Made by a program: the position numbers and the translations under genes. Positions 43,225-51,576 of a stretch of 54,932 nucleotides of DNA are shown here, piece by piece. Under the pieces are notes generated by a model that saw only the letters and a list, made by a program, of their open reading frames with translations, ran no database searches and was not told the origin of the DNA. The DNA is from an uncultured Bifidobacterium sp. (GTDB taxonomy: Bacteria; Actinomycetota; Actinomycetes; Actinomycetales; Bifidobacteriaceae), in contig CALNAE010000254.1 in NCBI GenBank assembly GCA_937874315.1, positions 1-54,932 of the forward strand, in the 5' to 3' direction. Every line of letters starts with the position of its first letter. The first letter of the stretch is position 1.

Positions 43225-44643
43225 ATGAACACGACTCAACACGGCTACGAGCCGACGACACGGCCATCCCCCTCCCCGCAGCAGCAGACAACCTCGAAAC
43301 GCGCCGAAGCCGCCGTCACGGCATCACCGCTGACCTCTCTCGATGGCCCCATCTCCTTCTGGCGGGGCATACCGTTCGGTCTGCAGCACGTCCTCGCGAT
43401 GTTCGTCGCGAACCTCGCGCCGATCTTTCTGGTCACCGCAGCGGCGCACATGACCGCGGCTCAGTCTGCCGTGGTAATCCAGAGCGGGTTGCTGGTTGCC
43501 GGCCTCGGCACCTGCCTGCAGCTCTACCCCCTGTGGCGTGTCGGCAGCCGGCTGCCCATGGTCACCGGCATCTCCTTCACCTACGTCGCCGCCGCCGTCA
43601 CCATCGTGTCGAAGCAAGGTTACGGCGCGGTGGTGGGAGCCGTGATGGTCGGTGGCGTCATCGAGTTGATTTTGGGTCTGACGGCGCGATATTGGACGCG
43701 TCTGGTGCCGCCGATCGTGTCAGCGGTGGTGGTCACCTCCATCGGCTTTTCCCTGTTGTCCGTCGGCGCGACGTCCTTCGGAGGCGGCTCCGGCGCACGC
43801 GATTTCGGCAGCTGGCGCAATCTTAGTCTCGGGCTGATCTCCTTGGTGGCCTGCCTGGCCTTCCAGCTGCTGATGAAGGGCACGCTGAAGCAGCTTTCCG
43901 TGCTCTTCGGGTTGGTAGTCGGCTATGTGAGCGCCATCGCCATGCATAAGGTGGACTTCTCCGGATTCTCGCATCTGCAGATCGTGAGTCTGCCCCAGTT
44001 CACCGAGTTCCGACCGCAATTCGATGCGGGAGCGGTGATCTCCTTCGCGTTGCTCTATCTCGTTTCCTCGGTCGAGGTCCTCGGCGATACCGCCGCCTTG
44101 GCCAAGGTCGGCCTCGACCGCAAGCCCACCAGCCGGGAGACCTCAGGAGCCATCGCCGGAGACGGTCTGATATCGGTGGTCTCCGGAATCTTCGGGTGCC
44201 TGCCGTTGACCTCCTTCGCGCAGAACATCGGTCTTGTCGCCATGACCAAAGTCGTCAACCGCAAGGTCATTCTCTCCGGCGGGCTGATACTCGTCCTGGC
44301 CAGTTTCGTGCCAGCCATTTCGCAGGTGTTCAACTCGCTGCCGCAGGCCGTGCTCGGCGGCTGCACGATCATGATGTTCGGCAATATCATCCTCTCGGGT
44401 TTCCAGATGATCTCCGAAGCCGGCTACACTCAGCGCAACATCACGATAGCCGCCCTATCGTTGACCATAGGCATCGGCTTCACCCAGGTCAGCGGCATAT
44501 TCGCCAGATTCCCCCAGCTGTTCCAGTCGATCTTCTCGACGAACTGCATCGTGCTTTCCTTCGTGGTTGCGGTGATTCTCAATGCGGTATTGCCTGGTGA
44601 GGAGCGGTTCCTCGGCGCGAAGAGTCAGACAGCCGCCGAATAA
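43225..44643 (+). CDS. xanthine/uracil permease (NCS2 family)
   Basis: This 472-residue inner-membrane transporter has about 12-14 helices. FGLQHVLAMFVANLAPIFLV near the N-terminus and the signature block VSSVEVLGDTAALAKVGLDRKP mark the nucleobase:cation symporter-2 family. Position after xpt suggests xanthine as the substrate (PbuX-like). The first 50 residues are polar, Gln/Ser/Pro-rich. GAGAAG is a weak ribosome site. A 180-bp gap upstream contains a GCCCG/CGGGC hairpin and no other gene. A long terminator follows. Confidence 0.93.
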   Translation: MNTTQHGYEPTTRPSPSPQQQTTSKRAEAAVTASPLTSLDGPISFWRGIPFGLQHVLAMFVANLAPIFLVTAAAHMTAAQSAVVIQSGLLVAGLGTCLQLYPLWRVGSRLPMVTGISFTYVAAAVTIVSKQGYGAVVGAVMVGGVIELILGLTARYWTRLVPPIVSAVVVTSIGFSLLSVGATSFGGGSGARDFGSWRNLSLGLISLVACLAFQLLMKGTLKQLSVLFGLVVGYVSAIAMHKVDFSGFSHLQIVSLPQFTEFRPQFDAGAVISFALLYLVSSVEVLGDTAALAKVGLDRKPTSRETSGAIAGDGLISVVSGIFGCLPLTSFAQNIGLVAMTKVVNRKVILSGGLILVLASFVPAISQVFNSLPQAVLGGCTIMMFGNIILSGFQMISEAGYTQRNITIAALSLTIGIGFTQVSGIFARFPQLFQSIFSTNCIVLSFVVAVILNAVLPGEERFLGAKSQTAAE

Positions 44644-44700
44644 GCCGATGCACGGCGAATCCAGGACCGCTCGCATATCTCGACAACAGACACCAAGGAC

Positions 44701-44773
44701 GGCATGCAACGACCGCGCCCCGCTGCCGATTGAATCGCTTCAGTTCGGCAACGGGGCGCGGTCGTTGCATGCC
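44701..44773. terminator. very long hairpin, xanthine permease / guaA
   Basis: A perfect 22-bp arm (44701-44722 with 44752-44773) continues, after one mismatch, with TGCCGA/TCGGCA, giving about 29 bp with a 15-base loop. It lies between convergent genes and could end both. No clear T-run. Confidence 0.7.
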
Positions 44774-44789
44774 GGTCGGAGTCGGACAA

Positions 44790-46352
44790 TCACTCCCATT
44801 CGATGGTTGCCGGCGGTTTCGATGTGCAATCCAGCATCACGCGGTTGATCTGCGGGCATTCATTGGTGATGCGCGTCGATATCGTCGCCAGCACGTCGTA
44901 GGGAACGCGCGACCAATCGGCGGTCATCGCGTCCTCTGAGCTCACCGGCCGCAGCACGATAGGCGATCCGTAGGTGCGCTCGTCCCCCTGTACGCCAACC
45001 GAATGCACGTTGGCCAACAGGACGACGGGGCATTGCCAGATGTCACGGTCGAGCCCGGCCTTCGAGAGTTCCTCGCGCGCAATCGCGTCGGCCTCGCGCA
45101 GCAGCTCAAGCCGCTCTTTGGTGATCTCCCCGATGATGCGAATGCCGAGTCCGGGTCCCGGGAACGGTTGGCGCCATACGATGTCGTCAGGAAGTCCCAG
45201 CTTGGTGCCGATGGCGCGCACCTCGTCCTTGAAGAGGGTGCGCAACGGTTCGATCAGCTTGAATTTGATGTCCTTGGGCAACCCGCCGACATTGTGGTGT
45301 GACTTGATGTTCGCCGCGCCATCCCCACCGCCGGATTCGACGACGTCCGGATAGAGCGTGCCCTGCACGAGGAACTTCACCTCCTTGCCCTTGGCGCCTG
45401 CCTCCTCGATGACCTGTTGCTGCGCCTTTTCGAAGGTGCGAATGAATTTCTCGCCGATGATCTTGCGCTTGCGTTCAGGCTCGCTGACGCCCTTCAACGC
45501 GCCGAGGAAGTCATCGGCCGCGTCCACGGCGATGAGCTTGATGCCGGTGGCCGCGACGAAATCGTGTTTGACCTGCTCGACCTCGCCCTTGCGCAACAGC
45601 CCATGGTCTACGAATACGCAGGTCAGCTGATCCCCGATGGCACGATGCACCAAGGTGGCGGCCACCGCGGAATCCACGCCTCCGGACAGTCCGCAGATCA
45701 CCTCGGCGTCGCCGACCTCGGCGCGTATCTTGGCGATCTGGTCGTCGATGATGCCGCCTGCGTTCCAATTGTCCGTGAGCCCGGCGGCACGATGCAGGAA
45801 GGCGTCGATCAGATCCTGCCCCAGAGGCGTGTGCTTCACCTCGGGGTGCCATTGCACGCCATAGAGACGGCGAGACGGATTCTGCATGGCGGCGACCGGC
45901 GCGCCCTCGGTATGCGCCAGCACCTCGAAGCCCTGCGGCGCGTGCTCAACGGCGACGCCATGGCTCATCCAAGTCGTCTGGGTGGCCGGTGAGCCGGAAA
46001 GAATGCCGTCCGAGCAGTCGATGACGGCCGTCGTCTTGCCGTACTCACCCAGTGCCGCCTTGTCGACGACGCCTCCCAGCTCGTGCGCCATGACCTGGAA
46101 TCCATAGCAGATGCCGAGAATCGGGACACCGGAGTCAAATATCTTGGCATCGATTCCCGGCGCCCCCGGTTCGTACACCGAAGCCGGGCCTCCGGAAAGG
46201 ATGATGGCCTGCGGGTCCTTGGCCAGCATGTCGTCCGCGGACATGGAATGAGGAACCAGCTCCGAATAGAGATGGGATTCGCGCACGCGACGCGCGATGA
46301 GCTGAGCATATTGCGCGCCGAAATCCACGACGAGTACAGGACCTTGTGCCAT
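44790..46352 (-). CDS. guaA: GMP synthase (glutamine-hydrolysing)
   Basis: GuaA aminates XMP to GMP. The 520-residue protein has a class I amidotransferase domain with VPILGICYGFQVMAHELGG (nucleophile Cys) and YGVQWHPEVKHTPLG. The ATP-pyrophosphatase domain starts near 210 with ICGLSGGVDSAVAA. The end, NRVMLDCTSKPPATIEWE, is the dimerisation tail. GGGAG lies seven bases before the ATG at 46352; the longer frame to 46547 reads into the shared upstream region. It diverges from xfp. Confidence 0.97.
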   Translation of the reverse strand: MAQGPVLVVDFGAQYAQLIARRVRESHLYSELVPHSMSADDMLAKDPQAIILSGGPASVYEPGAPGIDAKIFDSGVPILGICYGFQVMAHELGGVVDKAALGEYGKTTAVIDCSDGILSGSPATQTTWMSHGVAVEHAPQGFEVLAHTEGAPVAAMQNPSRRLYGVQWHPEVKHTPLGQDLIDAFLHRAAGLTDNWNAGGIIDDQIAKIRAEVGDAEVICGLSGGVDSAVAATLVHRAIGDQLTCVFVDHGLLRKGEVEQVKHDFVAATGIKLIAVDAADDFLGALKGVSEPERKRKIIGEKFIRTFEKAQQQVIEEAGAKGKEVKFLVQGTLYPDVVESGGGDGAANIKSHHNVGGLPKDIKFKLIEPLRTLFKDEVRAIGTKLGLPDDIVWRQPFPGPGLGIRIIGEITKERLELLREADAIAREELSKAGLDRDIWQCPVVLLANVHSVGVQGDERTYGSPIVLRPVSSEDAMTADWSRVPYDVLATISTRITNECPQINRVMLDCTSKPPATIEWE

Positions 46353-46481
46353 TGGTTTTCTCCCTAGCGAATGGAACGACGAATGGAATGACAATAGGAC
46401 CATTGTGATGAGGTTCGCCGACAATCCCATGTCGGCGACGACCCGATCCGAAGTCCTGGGACGTTCACACGCAATGAAACG

Positions 46482-46702
46482 GAATCGAACACTCTCAATG
46501 TCAACACGCCGCTCACAATTGCGGCGAATCGAACGCCGAACCAGCATTCATCGTGCACGGAACCTTGGGATACCGGCATTCCCCCAGGCATACGAGAAGA
46601 GCAAGCGTCGAACATCTCATCCGTAAAACAGAACAAAAGATAATATAATGAACACAGAAACGAACAGAGACGCAAAAAAACGGTCAAACGTCGAACGTCT
46701 CA
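46482..46702. repeat. TCGAAC repeats upstream of xfp
   Basis: GAATCGAAC occurs at 46482-46490 and 46526-46534, exactly 44 bp apart. CGTCGAACATCTCA at 46606-46619 and CGTCGAACGTCTCA at 46689-46702 differ by one base. All four share TCGAAC on the same strand and lie within 221 bp. They may be sites for one regulator. Confidence 0.45.
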
Positions 46703-46794
46703 ACTATTGTAATACACGATTGGGCATGAAATCCGCGATATCGCAAGGTTGGTGAATTTCTTGCCTAAAGGAAAAAATCAATCGCACATTAGTG

Positions 46795-46810
46795 CAGGAG
46801 TACAGGAGTA
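46795..46810 (+). promoter_or_regulatory. xfp: duplicated ribosome-binding site of xfp
   Basis: CAGGAGTA is repeated twice in tandem immediately before the xfp start. The second AGGAG is five bases from the ATG. Confidence 0.7.
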
Positions 46811-46813
46811 CAT

Positions 46814-49291
46814 ATGACGAGTCCTGTTATTGGCACCCCTTGGAAGAAGCTTGATGAGCCGGTTTCCGAGGAGACTCTTGAAGGCATCGACAAGTATTGG
46901 CGTGCCGCCAATTACCTTTCGATCGGCCAGATCTATCTTCGTAGCAACCCCCTGATGAGGGAGCCGTTCACGCGTGAGGACGTAAAGCACCGTCTAGTCG
47001 GTCACTGGGGCACCACTCCGGGTCTGAACTTCTTGCTCGGCCACATCAACCGTTTGATCGCCGAACATCAGCAGAACACGGTCATCATCATGGGACCGGG
47101 CCACGGCGGCCCTGCGGGTACCGCGCAGTCCTATCTCGACGGAACCTACACCGAATACTATCCGAAGATCACCAAGGATGAGGCCGGGCTGCAGAAGTTC
47201 TTCCGCCAGTTCTCCTACCCGGGTGGCATCCCCTCACATTTCGCGCCCGAAACCCCGGGTTCGATTCATGAGGGCGGCGAATTGGGCTATGCCCTCTCGC
47301 ACGCATACGGCGCCATCATGAACAACCCGAGCTTGTTCGTTCCCGCCATCGTCGGCGACGGCGAAGCGGAAACCGGCCCGCTGGCCACCGGCTGGCAGTC
47401 CAACAAGTTGGTCAACCCCCGTACCGACGGCGTCGTGCTGCCGATCCTGCACCTGAACGGCTACAAGATCGCCAACCCCTCGATCCTGTCCCGCATCTCC
47501 GATGACGAACTCCATGAGTTCTTCCACGGCATGGGCTACGAGCCCTACGAGTTCGTCGCCGGCTTCGACGACGAGGATCACCTGTCGATCCATCGCCGCT
47601 TCGCGGATCTCTTCGAGAGCGTCTTCGACGAAATCTGCGACATCAAGGCCCAGGCCCAGACGGACGACATGACACGCCCGTTCTACCCGATGATCATCTT
47701 CCGCACTCCAAAGGGCTGGACTTGCCCGAAGTTCATCGACGGCAAGAAGACCGAAGGCTCCTGGCGCGCCCATCAGGTACCGCTGGCATCCGCCCGCGAC
47801 ACCGAGGCGCATTTCGAGATCCTCAAGCATTGGCTCGAAAGCTACAAGCCGGCCGAGCTCTTCGATGACAACGGAACCCTGAAGTCCGAGGTCACCTCAT
47901 TCATGCCGACCGGAGAGCTGCGCATCGGCGAGAATCCGAACGCCAACGGCGGTCGAATCCGCGAGGACCTGAAGCTGCCGAAGCTGGACGACTACGAAGT
48001 CAAGGAGGTCAAGGAGTACGGCCACGGTTGGGGACAGCTCGAAGCCACCCGCCGTATGGGCGTGTACACCCGCGACGTCATCAAGCTCAACCCGGACTCC
48101 TTCCGTATCTTCGGACCCGACGAGACGGCTTCCAACCGTCTTGCCGCAGCCTACGAAGTGACGAACAAGCAGTGGGACAACGGCTACCTGTCCGCCCAGG
48201 TCGACGAACACATGGCCGTCACCGGTCAGGTCACCGAGCAGCTTTCCGAGCATCAGATGGAAGGCTTCCTCGAGGGCTATCTGCTTACCGGTCGCCATGG
48301 CGTGTGGAGCTCCTACGAGTCCTTCGTCCACGTCATCGATTCCATGCTCAACCAGCATGCGAAATGGCTTGAGGCAACGGTGCGCGAGATTCCATGGCGC
48401 AAGCCCATCTCCTCGATGAACCTGCTGGTCTCCTCGCACGTGTGGCGTCAGGATCACAACGGCTTCTCCCATCAGGACCCGGGTGTCACCTCGGTGCTGC
48501 TGAACAAGACCTTCAACAACGACCACGTCGTGAACATCTACTTCCCGGCCGATGCCAACATGCTGCTGGCAGTCGTCGAGCGTTGCTACAAGTCCACGAA
48601 CCAGATCAACGCGATCATCGCAGGCAAGCAGCCGGCGGCGACGTGGTTGACCTTGGACGAGGCTCGCGCGGAACTCGACAAGGGCGCCGCCGAATGGAAG
48701 TGGGCGTCCAACGCCGAAGACAACGATGACGTACAGGTCGTGCTGGCCTGCGCCGGAGACATCCCGACTCAGGAGATCATGGCCGCCGCCGACAAGCTCA
48801 ATGGTTACGGCATCAAGTACAAGATCGTCAACGTGATGGATCTGCTCAAGCTGCAGTCGGCCAAGGAAAACGACGAGGCGCTGTCCGATGCCGAGTTCAG
48901 CGACCTGTTCACCGTAGACAAGCCGGTCCTGTTCGCCTATCACTCCTACGCACATGACGTGCGCGGCCTGATTTACGATCGCCCGAACCATGACAACTTC
49001 AACGTTCATGGTTATAAGGAGCAGGGCTCCACCACCACGCCGTACGACATGGTTCGCGTCAACGACATGGATCGCTACGAGCTGACCGCCGAGGCGCTGC
49101 GCATGGTCGACGCGAAGAAGTTCGCGGCTGACATCGACAAGCTGGAGGCATTCCGCAAGGAAGCGTTCCAGTTCGCCGTCGACAAGGGCTACGATCACCC
49201 TGACTACACCGACTGGGTGTGGCATGGCGTCAAGACCGACAAGGCCGGAGCGGTTACCGCGACGGCTGCCACCGCCGGGGACAACGAGTGA
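46814..49291 (+). CDS. xfp: xylulose-5-P/fructose-6-P phosphoketolase
   Basis: Phosphoketolase splits fructose-6-phosphate or xylulose-5-phosphate with phosphate to acetyl-phosphate, and is the key step of the bifid shunt. It is a TPP-dependent enzyme of 825 residues. The N-terminal domain has GHWGTTPGLNFLLGHINRLI and GPGHGGPAGTAQSYLDG. GDGEAETGPLATGWQSNKLVNP is the TPP/Mg site, with HLNGYKIANP after it. The central FGPDETASNRL and SSYESFVHVIDSMLNQHAKW blocks are family signatures. QDHNGFSHQDPG follows. GC-rich codons and the double AGGAG suggest high expression. Acetyl-phosphate is used by AckA and Pta, encoded downstream. Confidence 0.98.
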   Translation: MTSPVIGTPWKKLDEPVSEETLEGIDKYWRAANYLSIGQIYLRSNPLMREPFTREDVKHRLVGHWGTTPGLNFLLGHINRLIAEHQQNTVIIMGPGHGGPAGTAQSYLDGTYTEYYPKITKDEAGLQKFFRQFSYPGGIPSHFAPETPGSIHEGGELGYALSHAYGAIMNNPSLFVPAIVGDGEAETGPLATGWQSNKLVNPRTDGVVLPILHLNGYKIANPSILSRISDDELHEFFHGMGYEPYEFVAGFDDEDHLSIHRRFADLFESVFDEICDIKAQAQTDDMTRPFYPMIIFRTPKGWTCPKFIDGKKTEGSWRAHQVPLASARDTEAHFEILKHWLESYKPAELFDDNGTLKSEVTSFMPTGELRIGENPNANGGRIREDLKLPKLDDYEVKEVKEYGHGWGQLEATRRMGVYTRDVIKLNPDSFRIFGPDETASNRLAAAYEVTNKQWDNGYLSAQVDEHMAVTGQVTEQLSEHQMEGFLEGYLLTGRHGVWSSYESFVHVIDSMLNQHAKWLEATVREIPWRKPISSMNLLVSSHVWRQDHNGFSHQDPGVTSVLLNKTFNNDHVVNIYFPADANMLLAVVERCYKSTNQINAIIAGKQPAATWLTLDEARAELDKGAAEWKWASNAEDNDDVQVVLACAGDIPTQEIMAAADKLNGYGIKYKIVNVMDLLKLQSAKENDEALSDAEFSDLFTVDKPVLFAYHSYAHDVRGLIYDRPNHDNFNVHGYKEQGSTTTPYDMVRVNDMDRYELTAEALRMVDAKKFAADIDKLEAFRKEAFQFAVDKGYDHPDYTDWVWHGVKTDKAGAVTATAATAGDNE

Positions 49292-49335
49292 TCGTTGGCT
49301 TGAGTCGGTGATGGTGTTGTGATCATCTCCTGATC

Positions 49336-49379
49336 GAATGAGGGGGACATCGGGTATCCGATGTCCCCCTCATTCTTAT
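49336..49379 (+). terminator. strong terminator after xfp
   Basis: GAATGAGGGGGACATCGG (49336-49353) and its exact complement (49358-49375) make a perfect 18-bp stem with loop GTAT, followed by TTAT, 44 bp after the xfp stop. Confidence 0.85.
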
Positions 49380-49701
49380 GCAGGGCAAATTGCTCATGGA
49401 TGGCGCCTTTCGATGATGGATATCGAGCATCGCGACAGCATCCCCCTCGATACGCTTCGTATCGGCCCCTTCGTTGCATGGTGACCTTCGTTTCACGTCG
49501 ACCTTAGTTTTCACGGCAATCTTTGTATCGGCCCGCTGTCGCGGGAGCTCCTGGGGGGAATTCGCGTGCTCCCCCCACCTCGGTCGACGCCGACACTCGT
49601 AACCGGTATTAACCTCAACTGTCATTGCCTCGTCTAGAATGGGCTTCGGTTTGAAAGCACAGGCCGACCCTGACCAAGAGCTGTACAAAGGAGTAAGCAT
49701 C
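49380..49701. other. 322 bp upstream of pta
   Basis: I see no gene here. A C-rich run and a TAGAAT at 49635-49640 (possible -10, poor -35) lie upstream of pta. Short reading frames here show no ribosome site. Confidence 0.5.
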
Positions 49702-51381
49702 ATGTCGAACACCGTATTCATCGCAAGCCCTGAAGGTGGCAACGGGCGCAACGTCGTGGCCTATGGCGTGTTGAAAGCATTGGCCGCGCGTGGCGCAACC
49801 GGAGTGTTCCGGCCCATCGCCTGTCGCAGGGAGGGCTTCACCACGGTGCTTCTGGATGCCGCTCAGGCAGGTCAGAATCCGGCCACTGCACGTGGAGTGT
49901 GCCCAAGGCGCGCCCGCAAGGACCAGGATGGTTCCCGTGCTGACATCGTCGCCGCGTACGCCACCGCTCGGGAACAATTGCAGGGCGAATCGATGGTTAT
50001 CGTCGGTTCGGACCATTCTGCGGTGTTCGACCCCGAGGGATTCCTGCTTGATGCGCGCATCGCGGCCGATCTGAAGGCACCCGTCATGCTCGCCGTCTGC
50101 ACCATCGAGCGCGATGGCGATGAGGTGAAGGCGACGGTGCAGGCGTGCACGACTCAGATCGAACGCGCAGGATCGAAGGTCGTCGGCGTCTTCGTAACCG
50201 GGTGCACGGACGACAAGGCGGCAGACGCCAAACGCGCCATGTCCGATTCGCCGGTGCCCGTCTGGACCGTCGACAAGGTCTCGTTCCCGTCGCAAGACGA
50301 TCCCGATGCCGGGCGCAAGGCCTTGGATGCATTCGAAGCGGCCGCCCCGCAACGCGAGGTGATCGACGCCTTGGACGCGCCGTTCGACGCCTCGACCACC
50401 CCATATGCATTCCAATACGAACTGCTGAGCAAGGCGAAATCGGACAAGAAAACCATCGTGCTGCCCGAAGGCTCGGAGGACCGAATCATCAAAGCCGCGG
50501 ATTATCTCCTGGCCCGTGACATCGTCGATCTCCTCATCGTCGGTGATCGCGATGCGATTCTCGAACGCGGCAGGCAGTTGGGCCTGTCCGCACTGGACAA
50601 GGCACGATATCAGCCGATGGATGATGCCGCCGTTCTGGACCCGATGGTGGATAAGCTCTGCGAATTGCGCGCGAAGAAGGGTATGACGCCCGAGCGTGCG
50701 CGTCAGCAGCTACAGGACCCGAGCTACTTCGGTACGATGCTGGTGGTTATGGGCCGTGCGGACGGTCTGGTCTCAGGTTCCGTGCATTCCACGGCCAACA
50801 CCGTACGCCCCGCGCTGCAGGTCATCAAGACCAAGCCTGACGCGTCGCTGGTGTCGGGTGCATTCCTCATGTGCTTCAAGGATCATGTGGCGGTATTCGC
50901 CGATTGTGCCATCAATCTCAACCCGTCGGCCGAGCAGCTGGCGGATATCGCTATCCAATCCGCGCAGACCGCGCGCGCCTTCGGCATCGAGCCGAGTGTC
51001 GGGATGCTCTCCTATTCGACGCTCGGCTCCGGCAAAGGCCCGGATGTCGATCTGGTCGAAGCGGCCACCGCTCTCGTCCGCGAGAAGGCGCCGGATCTCA
51101 GCATCGTTGGTTCCATCCAGTTCGACGCGGCCTGGTCCCCTACCGTGGCCGCGACGAAGGCGCCGAACGACCCGGTGGCGGGACACGTGAACGTGTTCGT
51201 CTTCCCCGATCTGTGCGCCGGCAACATCGCCTACAAGGCCGTGCAACGCTCTTCCGGCGCGTTGGCCATAGGGCCCGTGCTGCAGGGTCTTAACAAGCCC
51301 GTGAACGATCTGTCTCGCGGCGCTTTGGTCGATGACATCATCAACACAGTCGCGCTTACGGCCGTCGAGGCGCAGAACTGA
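49702..51381 (+). CDS. pta: phosphate acetyltransferase
   Basis: Pta interconverts acetyl-phosphate and acetyl-CoA. The catalytic PTA_PTB domain spans about residues 240-555 (KKTIVLPEGSEDRI, GRADGLVSGSVHSTANTVRP, SYSTLGSGKGPDVDLV, FPDLCAGNIAYKAVQR). An N-terminal P-loop-like domain (FIASPEGGNGRNVVAYGVL) covers about 1-225, but the Lys of the loop is Arg. The DRTGG middle domain of the 714-residue E. coli enzyme is absent, giving 559 residues. AAAGGAG is eight bases before the ATG at 49702. It lies between xfp and ackA. Confidence 0.97.
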   Translation: MSNTVFIASPEGGNGRNVVAYGVLKALAARGATGVFRPIACRREGFTTVLLDAAQAGQNPATARGVCPRRARKDQDGSRADIVAAYATAREQLQGESMVIVGSDHSAVFDPEGFLLDARIAADLKAPVMLAVCTIERDGDEVKATVQACTTQIERAGSKVVGVFVTGCTDDKAADAKRAMSDSPVPVWTVDKVSFPSQDDPDAGRKALDAFEAAAPQREVIDALDAPFDASTTPYAFQYELLSKAKSDKKTIVLPEGSEDRIIKAADYLLARDIVDLLIVGDRDAILERGRQLGLSALDKARYQPMDDAAVLDPMVDKLCELRAKKGMTPERARQQLQDPSYFGTMLVVMGRADGLVSGSVHSTANTVRPALQVIKTKPDASLVSGAFLMCFKDHVAVFADCAINLNPSAEQLADIAIQSAQTARAFGIEPSVGMLSYSTLGSGKGPDVDLVEAATALVREKAPDLSIVGSIQFDAAWSPTVAATKAPNDPVAGHVNVFVFPDLCAGNIAYKAVQRSSGALAIGPVLQGLNKPVNDLSRGALVDDIINTVALTAVEAQN

Positions 51382-51397
51382 ATTCGCTTGTGCCCGG

Positions 51398-51444
51398 GGC
51401 GGCATGCCGGCATCTCCAGTGCTCCGTGGGGTCGGCATGCCGCC
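51398..51444 (+). terminator. hairpin after pta
   Basis: GGCGGCATGCCG (51398-51409) and CGGCATGCCGCC (51433-51444) form a perfect 12-bp stem with a 23-base loop. No T-run follows, so ackA may be partly read through. Confidence 0.55.
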
Positions 51445-51576
51445 TCGATCGGTTGGATTGACGACGCTGCGCATGCCGCAAGACGATCGTATTTGTAGCC
51501 GACAACGAGTAATCTCAAAAATGTAACCGTGCGAATACGTGCGGATCAATCAACAAACACATGGAGGATGCCTAGA

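Larger units (their letters stand above)
46353..46813. other. 461-bp divergent region, guaA / xfp
   Basis: No gene is seen. The region holds hairpins at 46416-46437 (CGCCGACA/TGTCGGCG) and 46507-46526 (CGCCGC/GCGGCG) in the guaA leader, and four TCGAAC motifs. An AT-rich stretch near 46630-46690 includes GATAATATAATG, and TAATAC (46711-46716) is a possible xfp -10. On the minus strand a TTGACA (rc of 46499-46504) could be a guaA -35, without a clear -10. Confidence 0.6.

Noticed and set aside
43095..43826. 243-codon ORF overlapping the xanthine permease
   Set aside because: Out of frame with the permease and Arg/His-rich; a shadow frame.
46507..46526. lac-operator-like AATTGTGAGCGG on the minus strand
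   Set aside because: The match is to one half only, and the bases form a simple CGCCGC/GCGGCG hairpin; no LacI-type gene is near guaA.
47897..49225. 442-codon minus-strand ORF inside xfp
   Set aside because: Antisense of the phosphoketolase coding sequence; no recognisable domains.
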